Shown: positions 47,951-59,913, counted from the stretch's first letter. The stretch: 64,000 bases of DNA from Mikania micrantha (GCA_009363875.1 CM018690.1:34415445-34479444); one strand, 5' to 3'. The notes: a model not told the origin generated them from the letters alone. A program made the numbers and translations.

Positions 47951-48433
47951 GAACCTGAAAATCAAACTCACATCAATCGTCTCCTCTTATCACGAAACAA
48001 GCTGATCAAGGCACCCATAGAATCATCTGTTGTCACCGGTTATATATCAGCTTTGCAAACCCGCAACTAATAGCCAAACAACCCTTAGTCTTCTTCTTTT
48101 GATCACCGCTAACAGCCACGAAACACAACGTTTATCACCGGTCACCCCCTCGTCATCCGAAATGACTCATCCACCATGACAACGGTCGAACCGAACACTT
48201 TAGCGCCTTCGTCTACGGCTGTGAAATAGCCCCGAAATGGCACCTGCAGCCCCTTTGTGATTAGCTGCAACATCCCTTGGCTGCAACCCTAAACCAGCAG
48301 CCAAAATCCGCTGCAAAATGTCGACCCACCTTGCTTCTGCTGCTATCGCAACCCTGCACCCGAACTCCCTTCGAAATACGACTCTCAAAACGGCGTCTTC
48401 AACCTTCCGCAAGCCCTAGGCTCTGATACCAAA

Positions 48434-48762
48434 TGTAGGTTCAGGCCGAGTTAACACACACAAATTTACGCAATAGCTTTCTGTGTATTTCAAAGTAAAC
48501 GAATTACAAGAGATTGATAAAACAAACTACTTATATCCTTTTTATATTAAAAGAAGAAAACAAACCCCTAATTGAAATGTTCCACGTTCTCCTATTTTCA
48601 TGCAGCAAACCCGGTTATTCACGATTCCATGATCTTCTCCACAACTCGGTCAAGATCTGACTAATTCTTTTTTGCCCATGAATAAGCTGAACCAAAAACC
48701 GTGAACCGCTTGACCCGTACACAAGACCCGGTACCCGTTAACGAACCAGATTTAACCCAACA
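48434..48762 (-). repeat. 5' LTR of the older Copia-type element
   Basis: 329 bp, followed on the minus strand by the primer-binding site at about 48420-48432. Confidence 0.88.
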
Positions 48763-48767
48763 AAGAC

Positions 48768-50050
48768 TACGACAATGGCCAAACATGGAAGTTAATAAAC
48801 TAATCAAGCTATGAAATTATGTTGCATGATGTTTGATGAGCAGTTAAAACGACACTCTAGAACTTGCCATTAAATTGATGATAGATGCTTGATGATGTTT
48901 AAACGATGCTTGATGCTCGATAGGAACATGCTCGATGCGAGGATGTTCTAATTAAATACAAAGCCATCGACAATTCCTAATAACAAGTAAACCAGGTAAA
49001 TCATTGTTGCTTGGTGCTTTAATTCTGCTATGTATTTTGAAATTGTTACCACTTAATAATGTTGATTGCTACTTGTTTAATTTAGTTGGTTACTTTTTTT
49101 TGCTTAATATATTTTATGCCTCAAATTGTTACCTATTTTTTTGCTTAGGCCTTAAAATCAGTTGGGTCGGCCCTGTGCAGTAGCGGAGCTTGGGCAAAGT
49201 GAGAGGGGGCGGAAAATTTTGAAACCTAAAATACATGTTAATTTTTTGAAGTGAGGGGGCAAAACTGCGATTTTTAACTAAAAATAACATTTCGGCCGAA
49301 AAATTAACATTACGGACGAAAAAAGAGGGGTCGGTAATTAAAGTTGAAAATTAAATGTTTTGTGATTGGGGTGAAGAAACAATGGTGGTAGGCATTGATA
49401 GTTTTGCGATGGTTGACAGATAGTCTAACAATCAACAATGATGTATATCTGCCAACAATCAACAATGATGGATGGCGTCCGATTATGATATGTGAGAGTG
49501 ACAATTCGATACATGTAGCGGTAATTAAAGTTGAAAATTAAATGTTTTGTTTTTATTAAAAGAAGTATAAAATGTATTTCAATATTTTATGCTCTCCTTT
49601 AGAAGTTTCATAGAAACACGATTTTAGACTTTTAGCTTATATCAACCAAACGAGTCCTTACTATATAATCTTTTTTTTTCGTTTATTATTTATGTTGATA
49701 GCAAGATCATGTCACTTATAAAATATAAAATTGTTGTATTAAATATTTAAATGCTTTTAGGATCGAGTCTGGCTGATCGGTTGGATAGGAAATTATCTAC
49801 GATACTACTAGTGTTGTAATGATCTTTATTTAGGTTGGACGATTATTACACTGAGTGGTTGAATCAGCAAACCATACTAATGGGAGAACAACATATTTAA
49901 AATAATTATTATATATTTTTTTAGAAAATTTCATTTACGAATTAATTTATCATTTAAGATTTTATATTTTGTTTATTTTATGTTTAAATAATATTAATAT
50001 TGCAAAAACATATCAAAAATAAATTAGCTGTGTTTTTAAGAAACAATTAC
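48768..50050. other. Intergenic with two hAT end fragments
   Basis: A hAT right end (ggtcggccctg) lies at about 49164-49174 and a hAT left end (cagtagcggagcttgggc) starts at 49177; no partners were found. A 33-bp direct repeat (gcggtaattaaag..aaatgttttgt type) occurs at about 49331 and 49519. No gene seen. Confidence 0.5.
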
Positions 50051-50054
50051 TTGT

Positions 50055-50575
50055 ATCATTGGGGTAACTTAGTAGAATAGTAATTAAGTTTTTCAAGTGT
50101 TCCAATTAAATCATCAAAAGTTTTTTGTCTCTTTAAAGTCACTCAGTTTTCACTAAATGTTTTAATCATGTGTAATTTTTTCATAAATATTTAAATTTTT
50201 TAAATTAATCGAGACAAAAGAAACATATATGAATATTTATAAATATTTATAACTATTTCATTATTATTTTGTCTCAATTTCACTTAAAGTTAACAATTTT
50301 GAAACTTTGTTATTGATTCTTAAATTTGTTTTCTTCACGATTACATCTTATTTCAAGTTAATTAAAAAAATTCGGTCATTATTAATAAATATTCATAAAT
50401 GTTTCATTTACCTCTATTAATTTAAAAAAAAATAAATATTTATAAAAAATTACACATGATTGGAACACTTAGTAAAAGTTGAGTGACTTTAAAAAGATAA
50501 AAAAAACTTTTAATGACTTAATGGAAATATTTGAGAAACTTGATTATTATTAGGTGATATATTCCCTGTATGATT
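50055..50575. mobile_element. Fold-back MITE-like element
   Basis: Inverted arms: at the left gtgttccaattaaatca, aaagtcactcag and gtgtaattttttcataaata; at the right tttataaaaaattacacatg, gttgagtgactttaaa and cttaatggaaatatttgag. Arm length is about 120 bp and the spacer about 270 bp. No TSD was fixed. Confidence 0.55.
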
Positions 50576-50693
50576 CTATAAACTTTATAATAACATATAT
50601 CTTTTTACTAAAAATTAAAATTACCAAATTTATCAATTTTATTAATGGTACAATTTTTAAAAAATAAGAGATTGTTTGTTGGTCAACTAATGA

Positions 50694-51349
50694 CTTGGTT
50701 AGTATATCTCGTGTATTACACGGGTTGAATACAAATTAATAAGTATTCAATAATATAAATTTAAAAATTGTAAAGGATTTTTTGATTTAAAATATGATTA
50801 ACATTACATAGAAAATAAAATAATAATATTGTATTTTAAAATATTCCTTTGTCAAAGTTTGGTTTTTAAACATTTCATTTTAAAAAAGTTGTTTATAAAA
50901 AATGTCATTTTTTACAAAATAATAGTATGTTATTTATTATTACACAAGTGGATAAAGAAAAGAAATAAATAGTTAATAAAAAAGACTTATAAATTATAAA
51001 AAGATATTATGTATTATAAATTATTGGAAAATTTTCATATTTTATAAAAATTGGATTTTTAAAAGTGTGCTTTTTAATATTAAAATATTTTTATTATATT
51101 AAGAAATCCTTTTTAATTATAAAATGTATATGTAATATAATAGAATTTAATACAATTATGTAATATTTTTTTAATATTCAGAACTCTTTAAAATTGAGAA
51201 AGGTAAATATATATATATATATAATTATATAATTAATATTTAATTAAGTTGTGTATTTATTAGGAGAGAAAATCGAGAAAAGTAATGTAAGGATACTCTA
51301 CATATGTGACAAGTGTCCTTAATTATTTTAATTTATTAAATATAATAGA
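50694..51349 (-). mobile_element. Helitron, 656 bp, sister copy of 32384-33042
   Basis: On the minus strand it starts TCTATTATATTTAATAAATT at 51349 and ends with the hairpin CCCGTGTAATACACG. The terminal CTRR has mutated to CAAG (50694-50697). The interior matches the 32384 copy throughout. Confidence 0.72.
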
Positions 51350-52220
51350 TAATATATAATAGAATATTGAGAGGTTATCTTTTATGTGGTGTTTGTTTTT
51401 TAAGAGGTAAAATGCATGCGGTCTGCAGACCACATCTGTGACAACTAGTACCTGACCGGCCTGCAAGTCCGTACGGTGCGTGTACCTTCTACAGTAACTA
51501 TGTGTACGTACATGTGATTGTAAACAGTGTTTGTGTTAACAGATTTTTAAATACAAGAAATCGTTGTACGTATTTTCGAGTAAACTTAGATACATTAAGT
51601 ACAACTTACATTTGATACTTTAGTTGTGTGTATTTAAGTGAAAACTTAAGTACAATTAACACAACAGATCATGAGAAACAACAGTGTTCAAGTAAACAAC
51701 AGAAACAAATCGGTTGTGATCTTATGTCCATAGATGACAGGAATCAGATGGCCGACAATTCAATGTGAAAACAATGTGATATCAGGGTGATTAGTTGAGT
51801 CCGACAGTGAGGAAACACAATTCAAACAATATTGCAGTGTCGTTTCAGAATAACGAACTGACAGTGTGTTTGCGTGGGTGACGATTCACACAAACATATC
51901 TGTGAGTTTAACGTTCTGAGATGATGACTGGAAAGTAGAAAACAAAAGTCGGAAAGCAAAACCATCGTCGTGTTCGTTCGAATGACGATTCGAACGAATA
52001 CGCGCGATGGTGACGCGATTCGACGAAACAAAACGAAACACGACACAAAACGATAATAATTTTAATTAAATAAGATAATTAACATTTTTACAATTTTGAA
52101 ACTCATCAAATTAATTAAAATACCCTTTTTCTTTATTTATTATTAATTACGCGTAAAAATCCGGTTACGCGACGAATTAACGAACCGAGCAACCGAAACG
52201 GACCCGGACCCCACACGGAG

Positions 52221-52234
52221 TATAAAAACCCTAA
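52221..52234 (+). promoter_or_regulatory. TATA box with overlapping telo-box in the solo LTR
   Basis: TATAAAAA (52221-52228) overlaps AAACCCTAA (52226-52234, a telo-box). A CT-rich leader (tcatctcctttctctctc) follows at about 52266. This is the likely U3/R promoter of the LTR. Confidence 0.6.
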
Positions 52235-53100
52235 ATGAACTCATTTGGTTCATTTTTATCATTTTCATCTCCTTTCTCTCTCAAAAATCCGGCCACCTCC
52301 TCTCACCACCACCAAACCACCTTCAAAACACCATAACTCTCTCATTTCTCCACCAATTTGGGTGATTCTTGAACCCACGCGTAGCTATCGACGTCCTCTA
52401 CACGAAAGTACAACAGATCTTGTGAAATATCCAGCTGAATCGAAGGTATGAGCAAAAGAAAGTCTGAAAAAGTAGGGTTTTTGAGTCCATGTTCTCATGT
52501 TGATCGACCCTACACTCGATCTAAAGCCTTGTAAACTCTCGAAAACATTTCAACACCTACTGACGATCGGAGAAGACTAGCACCAACACCTTTGAGCAAG
52601 AAGATGAACAGCCTTCGTGAAGACAGGTGGCGAACCTGTGCCCATCAGACCATGGCCGAGCCTTGCAAGGGAGCCGAACCCTTGCAGGCACCGAACCCTC
52701 TTGCTTCTCACATGTGACTCACGAGCCCACCTTCATTCATCGCGAACCTTGCTGAGTCTAGACACCCACGAACCCTCCCCCATGATGCGAACCTTCATGA
52801 GTAGACACCTCCAGCCGAACCCACTGACACCACCGAACCCTGTGCCTGCTTCTTTAATCGAACCATACAGGGACCCACGAACCCTACACTACATCTGCCG
52901 AACCTTAGTCGGTCATCACTTGGAGTCACAAACCTCAGCAGGCGCACGAACCTTTATGCTACCCCGAACCCCATCTGCTTCGCTAATGTCCTAACCCTAG
53001 AATCTCCTGCGCAGGCTCGTGGGTTTGCTGCTATGAGGACTATCGTTTTTGATTATTGAATTAACCGAATCGTTATGTGCAGCCAATCTAAGTGCAGTTC

Positions 53101-53376
53101 GGCCCAACCCCAGTAGTTCACCCTAGACCCAAATGTTTTCCCCTGGCCCAATTACATACTTATGGCCCACGCAGAACCACCTTTGCACATTTTGTATACT
53201 CGTTCGGCCCAAATAAAACCCAACTAAAAATCAAACAGGCCCAACAGCTCTTTTACCTTCGGCCCAACTGTATAGCATTCGGCCCAATGGGGCTGTTTTG
53301 GCCCAGTTCTTTCGGCCCATGCTGTTTAATTTAGGCCCACGCGAATTACGACCCACGCGACTCACATTCGGCCCAA
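53101..53376 (+). repeat. Cluster of 11 GGCCCA motifs
   Basis: GGCCCA, often as ttcGGCCCAa, occurs 11 times in 276 bp. Its complement TGGGCC is the plant site II element bound by TCP factors. The cluster is downstream of the LTR TATA box. Confidence 0.8.
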
Positions 53377-54418
53377 TGAGTTTCAAGATAACCTAAATTC
53401 GAGAATCAAATAATTAAGGGTGACATCTAATAGAAATGAGAATTGTAATTTCATTTTATGTCAAAGGCGAACTATAAATAGTTGTGTTGAAACAATTGAG
53501 GATAGTAAGTCATTTCAGTTCTCACAAAAGAATCGAGTTAAAGACAAGGAGAAACAATGGGGATCAAGTCCTTAATCATAATCTACAATTCTACATTACT
53601 TGTAAATTAAACTAACTAGTGTCAATAAAGTATGTTTAAATTTAATTGGGCCGAATGGGGATCGAAATCAAGAGGTGACAAACAAATCTAGGAATAACAC
53701 CTACACGCGCACAAGCACATACAATTGATACTTATAAGATTATCATCACATGAAATCAATACAGGAACGTGAAAACACAACAAATACAACCAAGGAGCGC
53801 GTGTCTTCATTTTTTTAAGCTAAGTCAACCCTACTACTACAAGGTGAGTTCATATGCCTCTTTTACTTTAATCTTAACTGATTTTAAACTTTCGGGGCTG
53901 AGAAACATGTTTACTTTTAATTATTTAAAAGTTTTGCTTAACATGTTATTTATACTTTGATTTAGATAATATTAAACTGTTTATTATCGCTTATCACTGT
54001 ATGCATGCTTGTATGATCATGAGATAACAGGGAAACTCATATGATTATGATAAAGTAATTTCATAATCAATAATACATTTGAATAACATAGTTGTAAGAT
54101 TATATCTTATAATACTTAGTTATTCTACATGAGTAAACAGTGAGACAATTCATATACAAACAAACAATGAGAACTATTACAGTGGAACATGATGACACTT
54201 CACAACACATAAATGATTAGAAGATAAAATATCTTCTTAATATCATTTCACATTATAATTGATAAAGTGTGATAAGTAAATCACTTATAACACTTAATCT
54301 ACACCTTAAAAACATACTATGTGATAGTATGATCGCATTTGGGTATCCACCACCTGCGTCGCTTAAGGGTACTAAGACATGTTCTTGCTACGGCTTAAGG
54401 ATTACATGGTGAACATAT

Positions 54419-54862
54419 GGATTTCAAGTGAATGATGATCATGATAACGTAACTTCATGAGGATTCTTATCATTTACACATAATTAACATGATGTAATAA
54501 GACAAGTTCTTATTCGACTTTGTTAATCACACGAGAACAATCCCACATTGACTCTTTGGGATCACATGGATTTCAGTAAATGATGATCATGATAACGTAA
54601 CTTCATGGGATTCTTATCATTTACACATAATTAACATGATGTAATAAGACAAGTTCTTATTCGACTTTGTTAATCATACGAGAACAATCCCACATTGAGG
54701 CTTTGGGATCAAATGGATTACAGTAAATGATGATCATGATAACGTAACTTCATGGGATTCTTATCATTTACACATAATTAACATAATGTAATAAGACAAG
54801 TTCTTATTCAACTTTGTTAATTACATGAGGACAATCCCGCATGGAGACTTTGGGATCACACC
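54419..54862 (+). repeat. Tandem repeat, three units of 147-149 bp
   Basis: Units start at 54419, 54568 and 54715 (ggattt or ggatta, then aaatgatgatcatgataacg). Shared blocks include taacttcatg, attcttatcatttacacata, taataagacaagttcttatt and aatccca or aatcccg. The copies are very similar, so the duplications are recent relative to the LTR's age. Confidence 0.88.
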
Positions 54863-56551
54863 GCGGAATAGAGGTGAATGGAATGCATTGTAAACTGATT
54901 ACGTGAGGATTACAATGGATTTCATTTGGGCTCTATACGTTGCATTGAGATTATATTACAAATAGTTAACTAACACTTTTAATATTTAAAAGTGAAACAA
55001 CAGTTAACCCCACAATCTATAGAATAATACAAGGAACAGATTTAATAAATCTAATATCCTTAACACATATGTTGATTATCAATACTTTGGTTTGATAATT
55101 ACAACGCCATCATTTTATTATTCTATACATGAGAACACAGGTGATCAAGAATGAGATACACATGGGAATTGAGAATGGAAATCAATAGTTGTATCACAAG
55201 TAGTGTGAAGTTCTAGTGGTGTTGTGGTGGGATGTTGGCTAGGGCTTAGTTCCCTTACATATGCCCTATATATAAGCATCACTACTAGGATGACATAGTA
55301 CTTGTGACTATAACTATTGAGGAGCCATTGGGTGAACAAGTGAAACAGATAATCATACAAGTAACAGTTTTACCATTGTGAATGTGCATGTGAATGAATC
55401 AAGGTTTTACATTAACTTACTTATTAACTCACCAACCTAGTGTTGACTTTGTTTAAATACATGTTTTCTCAGGTGATGAACAGGTGTAGATACATACATG
55501 CAAGGATTTAGCTAGTGGACTTTTAGAAGACCTAGATTTATTTTGTGTTGCATGCTTTTGGGAACAGGAACATGAATCATCTTTTGTATATCTTGTACAT
55601 ATACAAGATATAGTTACATTGATTCTTTTTGGTAGATTTACTTGATTAAATTATGAACGATACTGTGTAATTTAATCTTGTAATTCTATATCATGGATTT
55701 GTTAGAAATTTCTCATTTATTTATCATGTGCTATGTAAACAATCTGATCATTTGATTATCACTCATGATATCGCGCCCCGGGAACCCTCCACCTGACGGG
55801 AAAACACGATCCGTTCCCACCGGCCTGGGGTGTGACAACATCTGCAAACCTCTTTTGCAGAAGAGGTGAACCAAACATCTGCAAGAAGAGTTTATGAGGG
55901 TGTTTGTTTTTAAAAACCTCTTAAAAAATGTCTTCCCAACCCACCGTCCCCAACCCCACTGTCTTCAACCCCCGTCAACCACCGAAGATCCCACCTACCG
56001 CCGCACCTCCGATCATCCCCCTCCACCTACTGTTGAGCCACCACCATCCACCACTGTCACCATCAATCTCGAACCAGAGGCGATCGAACGAGGAGGAGAC
56101 CGCGACGGTGGAGATCGAACGAGGAGGAGGAGACCGCGATTGAACCAAACCCACCTAGGAGAGAGGGCGGTGGAGGGCGGCGGCAGTGGAGATCACGTCT
56201 GGTGGTAGCAGATCGTGGATGGTGGAGATGGTGGCTGAGAAGGGGGCGACGGCGGTGGGTTGAGGAGGAACCCTCACGGCGGCGACGGCGGCGGCGGCTT
56301 GAGGGGGCGTCGGCTGTGGAGGGCGACGGCTTGGAGATGGGTTGCGGGAATGGAAGGTTGTGGAGGAAACCTAGAAGAGGTTTGAAGAGGTTTGAAGATG
56401 ATGGTCCATGTCTTCTCCAAGAAGAGGTCTCGCAGACGTTTTTTAAAGAAGTGTCTGCGAGAAAACAAACACCCTACATCTTTCCTTGGTCTGCGAGGTG
56501 CAGACAAAAGAGGTTTCGCAGACCTTTTTTCAAAAAACAAACAGTCCCTTA

Positions 56552-57003
56552 ATGATCCATGATCTCTTATTAGTTAGGAGATAATCACTAGTTTTAATGA
56601 TCAATAGGTAAAAATAAGATGTAACATCTTAACTATTTAGACTAATTTTCACGCATTAACCATTAAAAGATTATAACATATTAAAATATAGTCTCTTGAT
56701 AAATATTAAAAAGCTAATATTCCCTAAGTGTTGAACATATTGGTTTCACTTAAATCTTGGTCAATTTGAAAAGCTATGCCTACTTGAGGTTGTACAAATC
56801 AAATCAAAACTATTAAATTCCTTCGACTATAATTCTATAAGTAATTGTGTTTCTTGTGCTTTAAACAAACTAATTATTGATCAATCTGTATATAAGTGCT
56901 AAAACCAAACAATTAAATTTAGCTATAACATAGCGCATTACCTTTTTGCTCGAGATATTAGAAACATATGTACTAAAACATAGCTAATTTTAACCAATGA
57001 TGT
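56552..57003. other. AT-rich intergenic, nothing recognised
   Basis: No ORF with family features, no inverted or direct repeat that I can delimit. Confidence 0.5.
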
Positions 57004-57093
57004 CTTGTCCTAGTGGTAAGATGAAAGTATGGGAGAGGTGATAGGAGACCCAGATCATGGGTTCGATTCTTGATCCCACCCGGTTTTACCGCC
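57004..57093 (+). mobile_element. Truncated tRNA-derived SINE (family C head)
   Basis: A-box region cctagtggtaag and B box gggttcgattc, then gatcccacccggttttaccg. It matches the head of the full copy at 62913-63190 (minus strand) and lacks the body and tail. Confidence 0.7.
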
Positions 57094-57135
57094 AATACAC
57101 ATGTTTTAACTTAGTTAATTTATATATATTCATCA

Positions 57136-57493
57136 CTAGGTTAGTATCCCGTGTATTACATGGGTTAAATAAAAAAATATGATAAATATTTATAAATTAA
57201 AATTTAAACACTATAAGATGTTATATTAAAATATAACATGTGATTAAAATTTTATATATTTAAAGTTTGTTTCTTTAAACATTTCATTTTAAAAACTTGT
57301 TTTTGATATTAATAATATATTATTAATGTATTAATTTTTTTAATTTTAAAATATTATATTTAATATTTAATATTTAATATTATTATTTAATATAAGATGT
57401 ATTTAATATAAGAGATGCGGAAAATTAAAATTGAGATACTCTAAAAATTTGACATGTGTCCTTAGAGAACCTTTATTTATTAAAATAGATAGA
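57136..57493 (-). mobile_element. Helitron, about 358 bp, non-coding
   Basis: On the minus strand the 3' end is hairpin CCCATGTAATACACGGG, then CTAG at 57136 before a host T. The 5' end TCTATCTATTTTAATAAA is at 57493 (or TC at 57489). It shares terminal sequences with the 32384 and 50694 copies. Confidence 0.68.
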
Positions 57494-57506
57494 TTGTGCT
57501 CAGAAC

Positions 57507-57800
57507 TAAGGGGTTGTTTGTTTACCTCTTAATGGAACCATTAAGAGGCTACATCTTAACCGTTCAGCATTCAGCGCGTTTGGTTTGAAATAAATTAACC
57601 TTTTAATGATTCAGTTTAGCACTTAACTATTCAGCATCAATACCAAGCTGAATGAGAAATAAGTGAGTTTTTGTTTTATTCGAACGTTTAACCAAACATT
57701 CTTAACTGGTTCAACACTTAATTATTCAGACTCTCTTAATCCTTCAGACATATTAATCATTTAGCACTTAACAGTTCAGACACTACCAAACGACCCCTAA
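57507..57800. mobile_element. Tourist-like (PIF/Harbinger) MITE, 288 bp
   Basis: TAA duplications at 57507-57509 and 57798-57800. Inverted ends GGGGTTGTTTG and GGGGTCGTTTG. AACCATTAAGAGG and cttaa..ttcag words recur in both orientations. Confidence 0.82.
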
Positions 57801-57950
57801 ACCACACTATTAAGTAAACAAATAAACTAAACTCGATAAATAAACCAAACCTTAATTTTCTTAAATCGTTTCCGTTTGTATAGTTTGCTTCAACGAATAA
57901 ACAGAAAGAAAAGACGGTTAAAATTAAAAAAAAATTAGAAGGAACACTGA

Positions 57951-58309
57951 TTAAATAAGGGACCGGTTATTCACACACCCCTCTTTTTTAATTCAACACC
58001 CTCATCGACCCTATACGCCTCGTATAGATCTATACGTGGCATATAGCTCCGCGTATAGGTATATACTACTAGTATAGGTTCCCAATCATTGGCACCGACA
58101 CCCAATGATTGGTCACGTATAGAGTCACGTATGTGACCTATACGACGCGTATAGGTCTATACGCCACGTATAGACCCCCAATCATTGGCACTGACAAATT
58201 CTGACACCCAATGATTGTCCTCCTATACGTCTCGTATAGACCTATACGAGGCGTATAAGGGGGGTGAGGTGGGTGGGATGGGTGTGTGAATAACACAACC
58301 CTTAAATAA
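57951..58309. mobile_element. MITE with nested TATACG palindromes, 343 bp
   Basis: The 8-bp TSD ttaaataa lies at 57951-57958 and 58302-58309. Ends gggaccggttattcacacacc and gggttgtgttattcacacacc are inverted. The interior contains at least six interrupted palindromes of the form CTATACG-N-CGTATAG, plus four CAAT(C/G)ATTG sites (58083, 58103, 58179, 58209). No coding sequence. A degenerate relative may lie at about 60340-60630. Confidence 0.78.
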
Positions 58310-58405
58310 TTGAAGCACAGTCAAATGACAATCTAGACTCTCTCCTGTTTTCCTGACGAATTATCGATTCATCTTCTTTTCCCATGTGCTAATCATGCAT
58401 GGACC

Positions 58406-58777
58406 TAGAGTTACGCGCACAAACCGGTTAACTTGTCGAAAGAATAACCGAACCGGTTAAAAGGTGAAAGTCTAGAAACCGGTTTTTACCAATAACCATT
58501 TCGGTTAATAACCGATTTTTCAACATTTAAAACGAAACCGATATAATAACCGAAACCGGTTAACCGCAAAATAACCGATTTTTACTAAGATGGACCAGTT
58601 AACCGGTTTAAAAAAAACTATTATTAACCGGTTTGTCTCTTGAAACCTCAAACCAGACCTAAACTGCCGGCTTTTTCAAAAACCTATAAGCGATACAAAT
58701 AACCGGTTTAAAAACCGGTTTCTAACCAGTTACGAACCGGTACCGGTTCGGTTAACTGGTTTTTTTGTGCATCTCTA
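58406..58777. mobile_element. hAT-type MITE rich in aaccggtt
   Basis: Inverted ends tagagttacgcgcacaaaccgg and tagagatgcacaaaaaaa (reverse complement). The interior has many aaccggtt palindromes. It is related by its termini to the elements at 13750 and 61778. No clean TSD. Confidence 0.55.
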
Positions 58778-58904
58778 ATCATGGTCACGAATATTGATAT
58801 TCTAGTGACTCAATATTTAACATATATAAATACCAGCATTTGTTTTAATGGTAACATGTGTGTTAAGATGTTTCTTCTTAAAATAGATTAAAGGTTCTAG
58901 TTCT

Positions 58905-59530
58905 ATTGTGGACAAGGGCTGTTTAAAAAGCTCGCGGCACGGCTCGAAGCTCCCTCGAAAAAAGCTCGAAAAAGGCTCGGTTCGAAAAGAGCTCTGCTCG
59001 AAAAAAGCTCGTTAAAAACGAGCCGAGCCGAGCCGGAGCCAGGGTTGGCGCGGCTCGAGCTCGGCTCGATTTTTAATATATATATATATATATATATATT
59101 AAATTATAGACACACATATATTTTATATTACACACGTACATATATATTATACATAATATATATACAATATTTATATACAAATTTATATAAATATACATAT
59201 TATATATAATATATATGTATGTATGTATGTATATACATGCATAATATATATGTATATATTAGATTTTATATATAATTATATATATACATATATATTGGAT
59301 TTTATATATATTAGATTTAATATATTAGATTATATATATATAATATAAAGCGGAGGAAAAAAATGAAAAAAAAAAGAGCCGGCTCGTGACTCGAGGTTTT
59401 TTACGAGCCGAGCTGGAGTCAGGATTTTTGGCTCGACAGAAATTTCGGCCCGGCTCGAAAATTCACGAGCTGAGCTGGAGCCAGGCCTGACTCGGCTCAG
59501 CTCGACTCGATTACCGCCCTATTGTGGACA
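58905..59530. mobile_element. Transposon with 10-bp TSD and ctcggctcg repeats, 606 bp
   Basis: attgtggaca occurs at 58905-58914 and 59521-59530. Ends agggctgtttaaaaagctcg and agggcggtaatcgagtc (reverse complement) are inverted. Both flanks are full of gagccgagc and ctcggctcg words around a 270-bp TA-rich core (59076-59345). A TSD of 9-11 bp suggests Mutator-like. The same ctcggctcg-rich sequence restarts at about 63880 at the window edge. Confidence 0.68.
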
Positions 59531-59646
59531 AGTGGAAAAGTATGTTAAAACTTTTTTTTTAACGTATGTAAATTATTATTGTTTTTTTTTCTTCTTTGTG
59601 GCACTACTTTAATGGCTCTCAAGCTTTAACTTTATCAAAGGTGGCC
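59531..59646. other. Short spacer
   Basis: Nothing recognised. Confidence 0.5.
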
Positions 59647-59913
59647 TGAAAATCTAATATATTTTTTTTTTGAACGACGAAGGTCTCAATCGTGTGAACC
59701 CACTGTTTTCAGGCCATGTCACCAAGGTCTAGTTACCTGGACCTCCCATGAGCCACCACAACCACCCCAGGAGGAAACCCCACTGGGAAAACCCCCTGAC
59801 CCCCCACAGACCCCTTTTTCGCTGCGGGAGGGATTTGAACCCAAGACCTCCCATTTGAAAGACTCTTGAGATACCATTGAGGCAAAACATCTTTGGTTGA
59901 AAATCTAATATAT
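59647..59913 (-). mobile_element. tRNA-derived SINE, 16-bp TSD (same family as 4430-4692)
   Basis: TSD tgaaaatctaatatat at 59647-59662 and 59898-59913. On the minus strand: B box gggttcaaatccc, then cctcctggggtggttgtgg, then the gtaactagaccttggtgac block, ending in poly(A), seen as poly(T) at 59662-59671. Confidence 0.9.

Larger units (their letters stand above)
43531..48767 (-). mobile_element. Older Copia-type LTR element, gag remnant only, with nested insertions
   Basis: TSD aagac at 43531-43535 and 48763-48767. LTRs are 43536-43866 (331 bp) and 48434-48762 (329 bp), TG..CA on the minus strand, differing by roughly 20 changes. The PBS tggtatcagagcc (initiator tRNA-Met) lies at about 48420-48432, and the polypurine tract cagggggt lies just inside the left LTR. 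Between them are a leader (about 47950-48420), a decayed gag end at 43870-44200 and foreign DNA at 44373-47950. I see no pol sequence, so this was probably also a gag-only or large-derivative element. Confidence 0.85.
51432..55842 (+). mobile_element. Solo LTR, 4.4 kb, with perfect 5-bp TSD
   Basis: TGTGACAACT (51437) to ..GGGTGTGACA (55837), flanked by acatc at 51432-51436 and 55838-55842. It contains its own TATA box and transcription leader near 52221, a GAACC-rich block (52600-52990), a GGCCCA-rich block (53101-53376) and three tandem units of about 147 bp (54419-54862). Unusually long for an LTR. Probably Ty3/gypsy; no coding region. Confidence 0.75.
51382..56551. mobile_element. PIF/Harbinger-like element split by a 4.4-kb solo LTR
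   Basis: TTA duplications lie at 51382-51384 and 56549-56551. Ends tgtggtgtttgttttttaag (left) and gggactgtttgttttttg (reverse complement of the right) are inverted, with subterminal ggtctgcag and ggtctgcg words. The body outside the LTR is about 0.75 kb, with a GC-rich (ggcgacggcgg) core at 56100-56350. The ORFs there are compositional only. Confidence 0.65.

Noticed and set aside
48200..48412. 70-codon minus ORF next to the PBS of the older Copia-type element
   Set aside because: It is in the leader position, shows no gag motif, and is broken soon after; probably non-coding leader.
52617..52994. 125-codon Pro/Arg-rich ORF
   Set aside because: Lies within the solo LTR in a GAACC-repeat block; low complexity, no homology pattern.
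54419..54862. CRISPR-like repeat-spacer layout
   Set aside because: The whole 147-bp unit repeats, with no unique spacers, and the setting is a plant LTR.
55894..56552. Overlapping ORFs rich in Arg, Gly and Pro on both strands
   Set aside because: Produced by ggcgacggcgg repeats in the core of a Harbinger-like element.
57004..57093. Possible tRNA gene (A box and B box present)
   Set aside because: No acceptor or anticodon stem can be formed, and the same head occurs attached to a SINE body at 62913-63190.
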